This document shows, one piece after another, positions 1 through 6,000 of a stretch of 6,064 nt of DNA (position 1 is its first letter; every line of letters begins with the position of its first letter). The stretch comes from a bacterium (GTDB taxonomy: Archaea; Thermoplasmatota; Thermoplasmata; Lutacidiplasmatales; UBA184). The notes under the pieces are model-generated. The model saw only the letters and a program-made list of their open reading frames with translations, had not been told where the DNA came from and did not search any database. The stretch lies in NCBI GenBank assembly GCA_021832495.1, contig JAKBKR010000141.1, positions 1 through 6,064 on the forward strand. Direction: 5' to 3'. The translations under genes and the position numbers were made by a program.

Positions 1-377
1 GCGGATTGCACGACCAGCAATAGCGGGTAGCTCCGAAACAGGATGAGGGGGGAGGCCACGAAGACCCATCCGGCAAAGGTGACCTGGAAGAGGACCTGGC
101 CGGGGGACCATGGTAAATTGAAGACGGCCCAAAGGGTCTCCGCATTCACACCGAGGTCGTATATCGACGCGTTCAGCGCGTAGAACTTTGCGATGGACAC
201 CCAGGACCAATAGACGGTGTATAGGACGGTAGCGGCTAGGAGTATCAGTACCGGTAGAGAGAGGATCGCCCGGGCCCTTTGGACAACCTTCCGGGAGATT
301 TCCTGTCCTCGCAACATGAATCGGGCGCGGAGCCAGGACACGATGACGGATCTGGAAGGGGAATGCACCGGACTCAT
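1..377 (-). CDS. DUF2079-like polytopic membrane protein, 3' end beyond window (second copy)
   Basis: Translating the minus strand from the ATG at 377-375 gives an open frame of 125 codons that runs off the left edge. It begins MSPVHSPSRS, has a basic stretch, a hydrophobic helix at about residues 38-57, then K64, N69 and D74-L75-G76, followed by a hydrophobic stretch ending LLLVVQS at 119-125. This matches the start of the DUF2079 protein at 2644-4374: K64, N69 and DLG fall at identical residue numbers, and the QS after the second hydrophobic stretch is shared. DUF2079 proteins are multi-pass membrane proteins thought to belong with GT-C (PMT-like) transferases, where the acidic residue after the first helix is important. 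Two differences stand out: the loop after DLG is about 10 residues shorter, and the HF of the first copy (H109) is replaced by TF. The start overlaps the GT2 stop as ATGA, so the two are probably translationally coupled. A GGAG lies only three bases before the ATG. Family assignment is good; substrate is unknown. Confidence 0.8.
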   Translation of the reverse strand, partial: MSPVHSPSRSVIVSWLRARFMLRGQEISRKVVQRARAILSLPVLILLAATVLYTVYWSWVSIAKFYALNASIYDLGVNAETLWAVFNLPWSPGQVLFQVTFAGWVFVASPLILFRSYPLLLVVQS

Positions 378-1453
378 GGGCTCCGGATTGTGCTGGGCTT
401 ATCGGTCAGCGGACGGATAGGAACCTTGGCGGGCTGGTAGACCTTTCCAAAGTTCCTGAGCAGTCGCAAGAGGTTCGGAAGGGCCATCAGCTTAAGGGCC
501 TGTCGGTCCGAGACCTTACGAAGGTTTCGTTGCACGAACTTTCTGCGCAACATGATCTCGTCCCAATGGTCGAAAACCCACTGAATCCCCCGGAGGATCT
601 CTCGAGAGTGGTCCCGATTCCGCCGCGCAGTGGCGAGGGCGCGGAAGGACTCGCAGCCCACGAGGAGGGGGAACCATAGGGCGACATTTCCCAATGAGTA
701 ATTTTTGAGCAGGGACGAGAGGCGGTTTTTGGTGTGGTAGAATACGAGCGGTGGGGGAATGGCCCCGGTGGGGCGCGTGGCCCCTCCCCGGTAGTGATAC
801 ACCCGCGAGGCAGGGCAGAACCAAATCTGCGCACCGGTCAGTCGCGCCCGCCAACAAAGATCGGTCTCTTCAAAGTACGTGAAGTACGAGGGATCGAACA
901 CGTCGGAGCCGAAGCTCACCTGGTCGAGGAGGCTGCGGCGGACCAGGAATGCAGCCCCGGAGACGGAGAACACCGGGCACGGCGTGTCGAGGTCAGGTCC
1001 GTCCTCGCGGTCTGTGAAGATGTCGTAGACGTCGTAACCGAGCCGGTCGACTGTGAGAACGGCCCGGTCGATCTTCCGGTGGTTCTCTGGGCGCAGAAGC
1101 TTCGGCTGCACGATCCCCGCCTCCGGATGCTCCTCCAGGAATGCCACGAGGGGTTCCAACCACCCGGGTTCCAGGAGGACATCGCTGTTCAGGAAGCAGA
1201 CATATCGGGTATCGGGGGGGAGTTGTCGGAGGCCCACGTTGTTCCCTCCGGCAAAACCCAGGTTCGACGCAAGGCATACCAGCCGAAGGTTCGAGTACCG
1301 ATCGGCCAGCTGTCGAAGAATCTCCGCATCCCCTTCGGTCGACCCGTTGTCCACGATAAGTATCTCATGGTTTTCGTAGGTGGTCGACACCAAAGATTCG
1401 AAGAGGCCATTTAGGAACCGTTTTCCGTTCCAGTTCACGATGAGGATGGTCAC
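374..1453 (-). CDS. GT2-family glycosyltransferase (WbbL/rhamnosyltransferase-like)
   Basis: This 359-residue protein is an inverting family 2 glycosyltransferase with a GT-A fold. Such enzymes transfer a sugar from a nucleotide donor to a growing glycan or lipid-linked acceptor at the inner membrane face. Visible landmarks in order are the first strand ILIVNWNG (3-10), the nucleotide-binding IVDNGST (33-39), SNLGFAGGNN (63-72), the DXD-equivalent FLNSD (87-91), the acceptor-side VSGAAFLVRR (164-173), the EETDLCWRAR block (195-204) that holds the likely catalytic acid/base, and H220. The NSD variant and the EExDLxWR block are typical of the rhamnosyltransferase-like WbbL branch, although the sugar cannot be read from sequence. 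A C-terminal part beginning HTKNRLSSLLKNY is probably membrane-associated, as in relatives. The start used is GTG at 1453-1451, 16 bases after the GT4 stop and without a nearby Shine-Dalgarno. The frame stays open upstream (HADPSQPK), so the true start may be further up. The stop overlaps the next gene's ATG. Confidence 0.93.
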   Translation of the reverse strand: MTILIVNWNGKRFLNGLFESLVSTTYENHEILIVDNGSTEGDAEILRQLADRYSNLRLVCLASNLGFAGGNNVGLRQLPPDTRYVCFLNSDVLLEPGWLEPLVAFLEEHPEAGIVQPKLLRPENHRKIDRAVLTVDRLGYDVYDIFTDREDGPDLDTPCPVFSVSGAAFLVRRSLLDQVSFGSDVFDPSYFTYFEETDLCWRARLTGAQIWFCPASRVYHYRGGATRPTGAIPPPLVFYHTKNRLSSLLKNYSLGNVALWFPLLVGCESFRALATARRNRDHSREILRGIQWVFDHWDEIMLRRKFVQRNLRKVSDRQALKLMALPNLLRLLRNFGKVYQPAKVPIRPLTDKPSTIRSP

Positions 1454-1469
1454 CTTGGGTTGGGACGGA

Positions 1470-2621
1470 TCAGCGTGTGGCAGAGGAAACCACCTCCTCG
1501 AACACGTTCAGAAATCGTTCTCGGAATCGATCACGAGAGAACTGAAGTCCCCGTTCCTGGGCTCGGGCACTCATGCGGCGCTGGAGCGCATCATCCTCGA
1601 GGACTGACCGTATACGGGAGGCCGCCTCCTCAGGCGTGTCATACCCATACCCCCAGATCCCATCCTTAGCTTCCAAGATATCCGTCCATTGTCCCCCGGA
1701 ACGTGGGATCACAGGCACGCACCCGGCCTGCATCGCTTCTACCAAAGAGATTCCGAAGTGCTCATGAGGGGTCGGATGAAGATATATCTTGCTTTTCCAG
1801 AGTTGTCCCTCCACCTCCGCCCGCGGGGCATCCAGTCCAAATGTCATCCGGGCTGTGAAACCTTCCTTGGCGGCGGTCGCTTGGAGGTCGGCCAAGATGG
1901 GGCCACTCTCGGGGCCACTCGCCCCCAGCAAAAAGAAGCGGGCGTCGGGGACGAGCCGGGCCACATCTAGGATCCGGTCGAGCCGTTTACGGTGTCGGAA
2001 TGAGGCCACGGTGACGATCGCGTTCGCCCGTGTCCCCGGAGGAGGTTCGGGAAGGAAAAGTTGCACGGGCGGGTGAACGACCGTGGAAGGGACACCCCAG
2101 GCGGCACGGACCGCCTCCTGCGTGTAGGTGGAGATGGCTACGACTCGGGTATGGGCCCGCCGGAGCGACCGTCGATTCTCTAGGCGGAGCAGCGGTGGGA
2201 TAACTCGGCGGCTCAGGGAAGACCGCCATGGGCTCGCTTCCGGCCATTTCTCTGATGCAGCGAGTGGGAAGTAAACGCAGGTCAGGTGGGCCGGGGCGGG
2301 AAGAATGTCCCCATTCAGATTCACAATGAGGCGGTCTCGTCGTTCGTGCCACAATCTCGAGAGAATCCGCCGATACCATCGCACTCTTTGCAGCCAGGAA
2401 GGAGGGCGGTGAGCCGGAGGTTCCCTCCGAGGAAGCCAGGCGACCTCTGGCAAGCGGGCTACTTCGGGGAAAGTCCTAGCAAGCGATCCCCAATCGGTTG
2501 GGTCCACTGTATGCAGTTCGACCGTATGACCACGGCTTTGGATAGCTCGGGCGGCGTCCAAGACCACGAGGTCCGTGCCTCCCCCCAGGCCGAGGGCCAT
2601 TGTGGTCAGAAGTACCTTCAT
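1470..2621 (-). CDS. GT4-family glycosyltransferase, Alg11-like
   Basis: This 383-residue protein has the two-Rossmann-domain GT-B layout of retaining family 4 glycosyltransferases. The N-terminal domain opens with KVLLTTMALGLGGGTDLVV (2-20), where the glycine-rich loop contacts the acceptor or donor phosphates, and continues with an SRGHTVEL strand (29-36). The C-terminal donor-binding domain begins near VTVASFRHRKRLD (203-215), where the RKR cluster lies where basic residues bind the nucleotide phosphates. The E-x7-E motif is E287 to E295 within HEHFGISLVEAM, followed by the AGCVPVI and SGGQWTDIL loops (299-316). That block resembles the eukaryotic Alg11 mannosyltransferase and its archaeal relatives, which extend lipid-linked oligosaccharides with mannose. 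A mannosyltransferase role is therefore plausible but inferred. No signal peptide or clear membrane helix is seen. The ATG start at 2621-2619 lies 22 bases after the DUF2079 stop, and length fits the family. It sits between a membrane GT-C-like gene and a GT2 gene, as expected in a glycan operon. Confidence 0.93.
   Translation of the reverse strand: MKVLLTTMALGLGGGTDLVVLDAARAIQSRGHTVELHTVDPTDWGSLARTFPEVARLPEVAWLPRREPPAHRPPSWLQRVRWYRRILSRLWHERRDRLIVNLNGDILPAPAHLTCVYFPLAASEKWPEASPWRSSLSRRVIPPLLRLENRRSLRRAHTRVVAISTYTQEAVRAAWGVPSTVVHPPVQLFLPEPPPGTRANAIVTVASFRHRKRLDRILDVARLVPDARFFLLGASGPESGPILADLQATAAKEGFTARMTFGLDAPRAEVEGQLWKSKIYLHPTPHEHFGISLVEAMQAGCVPVIPRSGGQWTDILEAKDGIWGYGYDTPEEAASRIRSVLEDDALQRRMSARAQERGLQFSRDRFRERFLNVFEEVVSSATR
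1490..1498 (-). promoter_or_regulatory. Strong Shine-Dalgarno-like AGGAGGTGG before the GT2 gene
   Basis: The minus strand reads AGGAGGTGG at 1498-1490, matching the archaeal anti-Shine-Dalgarno over eight bases. It lies 36 bases before the annotated GTG start of the GT2 gene, too far to serve it directly, but about seven bases before an in-frame CTG at 1483-1481. It is also part of the GT4 coding sequence (EEV codons), so it may be coincidental. Confidence 0.3.
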
Positions 2622-2643
2622 CTTGAACCGCGGTTGTCGCCTC

Positions 2644-4374
2644 TCACGCCGAGATCACGCTGACAGTCCCATGATAATCCCACTCGTAGAGCACGGCGCT
2701 GCCAGCTTGTCCCCGGAGCTCATAGCCGCCGGGGGCGATGAAGGTGTCGTTCAAGAACATCGATGATCCGGGCTCCGAAGCCGGATCGAACAACACAAAC
2801 TGTATAGGCCCGTGAATGTGCGAGGCGTCCAGGGCCCACGCTTCCGACTGGGGAGAGACGTACGGGACCACGTACGCGTCTTCCCGAGAAGAGACCGCAG
2901 GAAAGAGGTTCTCTTGGGTCACGACGGAAGCGGAAGGGGGGATAAGCCCGATGAGGGTCCAGATCCCTGAAGAACGTTCTCCGGGGATCATGGTCGGGTA
3001 CACCAATGAGGGCTGAAATCCCGGTCCGGAACCGACGGCTGTGGAGGCGGTGGGGACGGCGACGAGGAGCAACGTCACCAAGATGAAGAAGGTGGGGGTC
3101 GCAAGCACGATCCTTTGCGGGGACCCCCGAAGGCGCCGCGGTACCCAACGAAGCTGAAGGAACTGAGGGGTCTTCCAAGAGAGGCCTCCGGGCTCCAGCG
3201 CCCGGATCGTTGCAACGAAGAACCATGGGATCAGGAAAGAGGAGTACTGGTAACCCAGAGTATAGTACGGAGGGTAGTTACTGAGCAAGATCGCCACAAA
3301 CCACGGGACGCCGGGGATCAGCCACCAAATCCGTCGCAAAGGTGTCAGTAGGAGCGGCACAAAAAAGAAGGCGAGGTAAAGGAATTTAGCGGGGAATGCG
3401 AAGATGAGAGCCTCCCAGATCCGCCCCGGGTCGTGCACGAATAGCCCAAGCAAAGGAAGGGGGTCCAAGGGGTTTGAGATGCCGAGGATCGACCAATTGG
3501 ACGAAGCCTCGTACACGCCAAGAAAGGGGGCAGGAATTACCGGGTTCAGAGCGTGTTGCACCGCGCGGACTCCGACAAAGTATATGGTGCCGACCACGAC
3601 AACGACCAGTGGCATCCATCCCTCGACCAAAAAGCGTACGGGGCGCCGGAACACGCGCAATAGGGCATTCAGGTTGGTCAGGACAAGGGTGATCCCGAAA
3701 AAGATGACGAAGAAGGCCGCGCTCTCCTCCGTGAACAGGGCGACGCACAAAGAGGCCCAGAAGAGGATCCAACGGTGCTTCATCCAGAAATACACGGCAA
3801 AGAGCATCGCGGCGATGAGGAAGGTCTCCAAGTGGAAGTCGTACCAATTTGCCCCCCAGACCGGGGTGAAGAGGAGGTACGCCCAGGATAGCATCGCAGA
3901 GGACCGAGGAGTGAATCCGCGGGCCCGGGCGATAAGCCAGATCGGGTAGGCACCAAGAGCCACCACGATGCTCTGTATGACGAGCAAGGTGATGGGCGAT
4001 GGATACAGCGCATAGATCGGAGCGATGAGAAGCAGGTCCGGGGCAAAGTGCTGCGCCATGTAGTTCCCGCTCGGGTTGATAAAATATTCCACGGTGTAAT
4101 GGAAACCATGGCCGTTCACGAGGGAGTACATGACTTGATTGTAGATCCCGAGGTCCCAGGCGAACGTGTTAAACGTAAGGTACTTCAGAGAGGAGATCAC
4201 TGAATAGAGGAAGGCGTACACCGCCATGGCAAGAACGACGTTTCGGAACCACGGGTCCCAGTGCCGGATACGGTCTACCACCAGGGCCAAGCTCTGTCGC
4301 GGAAGATGGACAAACTTAGTGAGGGGACCCGGTCCTGCCGTCGACGGGGGCTGAACCTTCGAACTGGGGCTCAA
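2644..4374 (-). CDS. DUF2079 polytopic membrane protein, GT-C-like (first copy)
   Basis: This 576-residue protein is a DUF2079 family membrane protein. The family is uncharacterised but its topology and conserved acidic residues resemble GT-C transferases, which use lipid-phosphate-linked sugars on the outer membrane face. After a cytosolic leader comes helix 1 (about 46-62), then the family motif DLGIYNQ (74-80), QHFAPDLLLIAP (108-119), YDFHLE (178-183) and TEES (215-218). About ten further hydrophobic segments follow, the last near 420-441, then a soluble C-terminal tail of about 135 residues containing SASVVTQENLFP and IQFVLFDP, a known pattern for the family tail. The start is TTG at 4374-4372. 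It is supported because the paralogue at 1-377, which has a clear ATG start, has the same number of residues before DLG and also begins MSP. A perfect GGAGGT abuts the TTG, which is too close for normal use. It is probably the first gene of the block, 516 bases after the amidohydrolase. Confidence 0.9.
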   Translation of the reverse strand: MSPSSKVQPPSTAGPGPLTKFVHLPRQSLALVVDRIRHWDPWFRNVVLAMAVYAFLYSVISSLKYLTFNTFAWDLGIYNQVMYSLVNGHGFHYTVEYFINPSGNYMAQHFAPDLLLIAPIYALYPSPITLLVIQSIVVALGAYPIWLIARARGFTPRSSAMLSWAYLLFTPVWGANWYDFHLETFLIAAMLFAVYFWMKHRWILFWASLCVALFTEESAAFFVIFFGITLVLTNLNALLRVFRRPVRFLVEGWMPLVVVVVGTIYFVGVRAVQHALNPVIPAPFLGVYEASSNWSILGISNPLDPLPLLGLFVHDPGRIWEALIFAFPAKFLYLAFFFVPLLLTPLRRIWWLIPGVPWFVAILLSNYPPYYTLGYQYSSFLIPWFFVATIRALEPGGLSWKTPQFLQLRWVPRRLRGSPQRIVLATPTFFILVTLLLVAVPTASTAVGSGPGFQPSLVYPTMIPGERSSGIWTLIGLIPPSASVVTQENLFPAVSSREDAYVVPYVSPQSEAWALDASHIHGPIQFVLFDPASEPGSSMFLNDTFIAPGGYELRGQAGSAVLYEWDYHGTVSVISA

Positions 4375-4595
4375 ACCTCCAACCTCACGCGACGTACGGG
4401 CTGTGAGCGTTCAATGGTTGATCCGTGTCCCACCTTCCTTGGTGGGCGAGCATGGCGTTGAACCCTCATGAGGCACCTAACCGCTCCGCGATCACCGTGG
4501 GAAGAACGGAATTCCATCCGCACCAGTAAATGGGCGATTCTACCCTTGGAGTCACAGAAATGTCTCCAGACATGGTTTCTACAGCTATCTCCCGG

Positions 4596-4604
4596 GTATT
4601 ATAC
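4596..4604 (-). promoter_or_regulatory. Possible TATA box (GTATTATAC palindrome)
   Basis: The sequence reads GTATAATAC on the minus strand and is the most AT-rich, TATA-like element in the gap. If used toward lower coordinates, transcription would start about 25 bases further on, leaving a leader of roughly 200 bases before the DUF2079 start at 4374. Because it is nearly symmetric it could equally serve the plus strand. No clear purine-rich BRE is seen next to it, so this is a weak prediction. Confidence 0.2.
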
Positions 4605-4649
4605 GGCTTGCTTTGGGAAGCGGGGGTCCCCGTCCTGAGATTATCGGTG

Positions 4650-4686
4650 GGTAGGGATGGCGACCCTCCTTGCGGGCTACCTTTTT
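4650..4686 (+). terminator. Hairpin followed by T5, terminator-like on the plus strand
   Basis: GGTAG (4650-4654) can pair with CTACC (4677-4681), and alternatively an inner AGGG (4653-4656) with CCCT (4664-4667); a run of five T follows at 4682-4686. Archaeal termination depends mainly on T-runs, so a plus-strand transcript could end here. No plus-strand gene is known in the window, so what it would terminate is unclear. Confidence 0.25.
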
Positions 4687-4710
4687 CTCGGAAGCCGCTC
4701 CGGCATGAGT

Positions 4711-4738
4711 GGTCCAGTTCATCCCAATGTGGGGGACC
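4711..4738. repeat. Nested inverted repeat with 7-base bulge
   Basis: GGTCC (4711-4715) pairs with GGACC (4734-4738), and directly inside it CCCA (4723-4726) pairs with TGGG (4730-4733) around an ATG loop. The seven unpaired bases 4716-4722 form a one-sided bulge. The fold is possible on either strand. Nine uninterrupted or stacked pairs in 28 bases is suggestive of structured RNA but could arise by chance in GC-rich DNA. Confidence 0.35.
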
Positions 4739-4863
4739 GTGGGAATGGAAACGCGGGTCTTTCGAGGAGGCGCTCGTCCGGCCGGCAGTGACTCTTCCCC
4801 GACGGGGTGCCTAGCGCCCGGTAAAGTACGGTGCCGACCGTCGAGCCTTGTGCGATCTCCGCC

Positions 4864-4885
4864 AAAGAAGATCCCACCTTGTGGA
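4864..4885 (-). terminator. Weak hairpin plus pyrimidine run after the amidohydrolase stop
   Basis: Five bases after the TAA stop (4893-4891) the minus strand reads TCCAC, a three-base loop AAG, then GTGGG, making a five-pair stem with one G-T pair, followed by CTTCTTT at 4870-4864. Its place right behind the gene fits a 3' end signal. The stem is short and the pyrimidine run is interrupted by C, so confidence is low. Confidence 0.2.
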
Positions 4886-4890
4886 GGACC

Positions 4891-6000
4891 TTATTGCAAT
4901 GGTGGATTGAGGGCGATGTGGCGTATCTCCTCCTCGTTCACGAGCGTCAATCGACCCGCGGACACTACCTTGCGACCCCCGACGAACACCGTATGAACGG
5001 CGCCCTCATTCGCCGAATACACGAGGTTCGGGATGGCCTTTTCGGGTGAAGTGACCGGTGCGAGAGAGGGATGCGTTAGATCAAACAAAACGAGGTCGGC
5101 ATCGGCCCCGGGCCGGATCGTACCCAAACGCCCTACCTTTCCCAGGGCACGCGCTCCCTCAAGGGTCGCCATGTCAAGAAGCGTGCCAGCGGGGAGGCTC
5201 TTAGGATCGTGCCGGGCATGCTTGTGGGCAAGGCCCGTAAGTTGCATCAACCGTAGCATCGACAGGGAATTGCTACTTGTAGAGGAGTCGGTTCCCAGGC
5301 CCACGATGCCCTTCCGTTCTCGAAGCTCGGTCACAGGAGCCAAGCCACCGCCGCCAGAAGCCAATTTCATGTTCGAAGACGGACAATGAGCAACAGCCGT
5401 TCCCCGCTTTGACAAAAGCTCGATTTCGTTGTTCTTGAGCCAGACGGAATGGGCCGCCACCTGGTTCGGGCCAAGGAAGCCGATCTTGTCCAGCCATTCG
5501 GGCGGGCGCATTCCCGTCTTCGCCACATGGCCCTCCACCTCCTTGAGCGTCTCCGAAAGGTGGTAGTGCACAAGCGTCCCGTGCCGTGTGGCGAGTTCAC
5601 GGGCGCCGAGCCAGTTCTCTTCGTTCACGACGTAGACACCTTGGGGCGCCGGCAGGGGTGTGATGCGTTCGTGCCCCTTCCAACGCTCCATGAACGCCTC
5701 GGCATTGCGAAGCGGCACACCTTTCTGGGTCGTGTACTCGGGGTCGAGGATCGCCCAACCCAGGAATCCCCGGATACCTAGACGCTCGCAGGCCCGTGCC
5801 ACCCCATCCATTCCGTAATACATGTCGAGGAAGGAGGTCGTCCCGCCCAGCAACATCTCTCCAATCCCAAGGAGGGCTCCGGCCTCGATGTCCTCTTCGG
5901 TCCGTCGGGCATCATAGGCGAACATCTTTTCCAGGAACTGGTCGAAGTCGAGGTCGTCTGCTACACCCTTGAGGAGCGTGTTGGCCACATGGGTATGCAA
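4891..6000 (-). CDS. Amidohydrolase of the MTA/SAH deaminase (TRZ/ATZ) type, N-terminus disrupted
   Basis: This metal-dependent amidohydrolase has a TIM-barrel and belongs near 5-methylthioadenosine/S-adenosylhomocysteine deaminases, which release ammonia from adenosine-type nucleosides in purine and methionine salvage. Numbering from the TTG at 6000-5998, the metal and substrate residues are H2-x-H4, then H147 and E150 in HYHLSET, H184 in AAHSVWL, and D238 in GLGTD. The blocks LLKGVADD (9-16), GGTTSFLDMY (52-61), AHCPSSNMKLASG (204-216), GTDSSTSSNSL (236-246) and GTIRPGADADLVLFD (293-307) are also present, as is the C-terminal part of the beta-sandwich. So the barrel appears complete. Family members normally carry about 50-60 residues before the HxH, forming the other half of the sandwich. 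Here the frame upstream does encode FVTPGLIN directly before HTH, but a TAG at 6045-6043 interrupts it. The TTG is thus only the first usable start codon, not a natural one. The exact substrate is uncertain; related deaminases and chlorohydrolases share these motifs. Confidence 0.85.
   Translation of the reverse strand: MHTHVANTLLKGVADDLDFDQFLEKMFAYDARRTEEDIEAGALLGIGEMLLGGTTSFLDMYYGMDGVARACERLGIRGFLGWAILDPEYTTQKGVPLRNAEAFMERWKGHERITPLPAPQGVYVVNEENWLGARELATRHGTLVHYHLSETLKEVEGHVAKTGMRPPEWLDKIGFLGPNQVAAHSVWLKNNEIELLSKRGTAVAHCPSSNMKLASGGGGLAPVTELRERKGIVGLGTDSSTSSNSLSMLRLMQLTGLAHKHARHDPKSLPAGTLLDMATLEGARALGKVGRLGTIRPGADADLVLFDLTHPSLAPVTSPEKAIPNLVYSANEGAVHTVFVGGRKVVSAGRLTLVNEEEIRHIALNPPLQ

Larger units (their letters stand above)
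4375..4890. other. Intergenic stretch of 516 bases, no convincing gene
   Basis: No recognisable protein or tRNA/rRNA was found on either strand. A plus-strand open frame at 4530-4814 (94 codons) has no known motifs and protein-unlike composition. The minus-strand frame directly after the amidohydrolase TAA stays open for 101 codons (4890-4588) but has only one ATG, at 4722-4720, and no motifs. Non-coding structure is visible: a GTATTATAC palindrome at 4596-4604; a CGGGG/CCCCG inverted repeat near 4621-4632; a hairpin with a T5 run at 4650-4686; a nested hairpin at 4711-4738; and the 8-base palindrome CCGGCCGG near 4788-4796. The stretch must carry the promoter and leader of the downstream glycosyltransferase block unless that block is read through from the amidohydrolase. 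SRP RNA and RNase P RNA core motifs were looked for and not found. Confidence 0.6.

Noticed and set aside
734..1414. Long plus-strand open frame (226 codons) opposite the GT2 gene
   Set aside because: It is fully antisense to a gene with clear GT2 motifs, has no recognisable domain, and arises from the GC-rich third positions of the real gene.
2466..2476. GGGGAAAGTCC on the plus strand, resembling the first conserved region of RNase P RNA
   Set aside because: It lies inside the GT4 coding sequence on the opposite strand and none of the other conserved RNase P regions are nearby.
3404..3949. Plus-strand open frame of 181 codons opposite the DUF2079 gene
   Set aside because: It is a shadow of the membrane protein coding sequence; the basic, low-hydrophobicity translation is typical of the antisense of a membrane gene.
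4438..4470. GGGTTCAAC on the minus strand followed by CCCACCA, resembling a tRNA T-loop and 3' end
   Set aside because: The five bases flanking the loop do not pair (GAGGG against CCATG), and no D arm or anticodon arm can be built upstream.
4621..4632. CGGGGGTCCCCG inverted repeat
   Set aside because: The two-base loop is too small for a stable hairpin, and there is no T-run after it on either strand.
4530..4814. Plus-strand open frame of 94 codons in the intergenic gap
   Set aside because: No motif, no ribosome binding site, mixed third-position base use, and it runs across two inverted repeats, so it looks non-coding.
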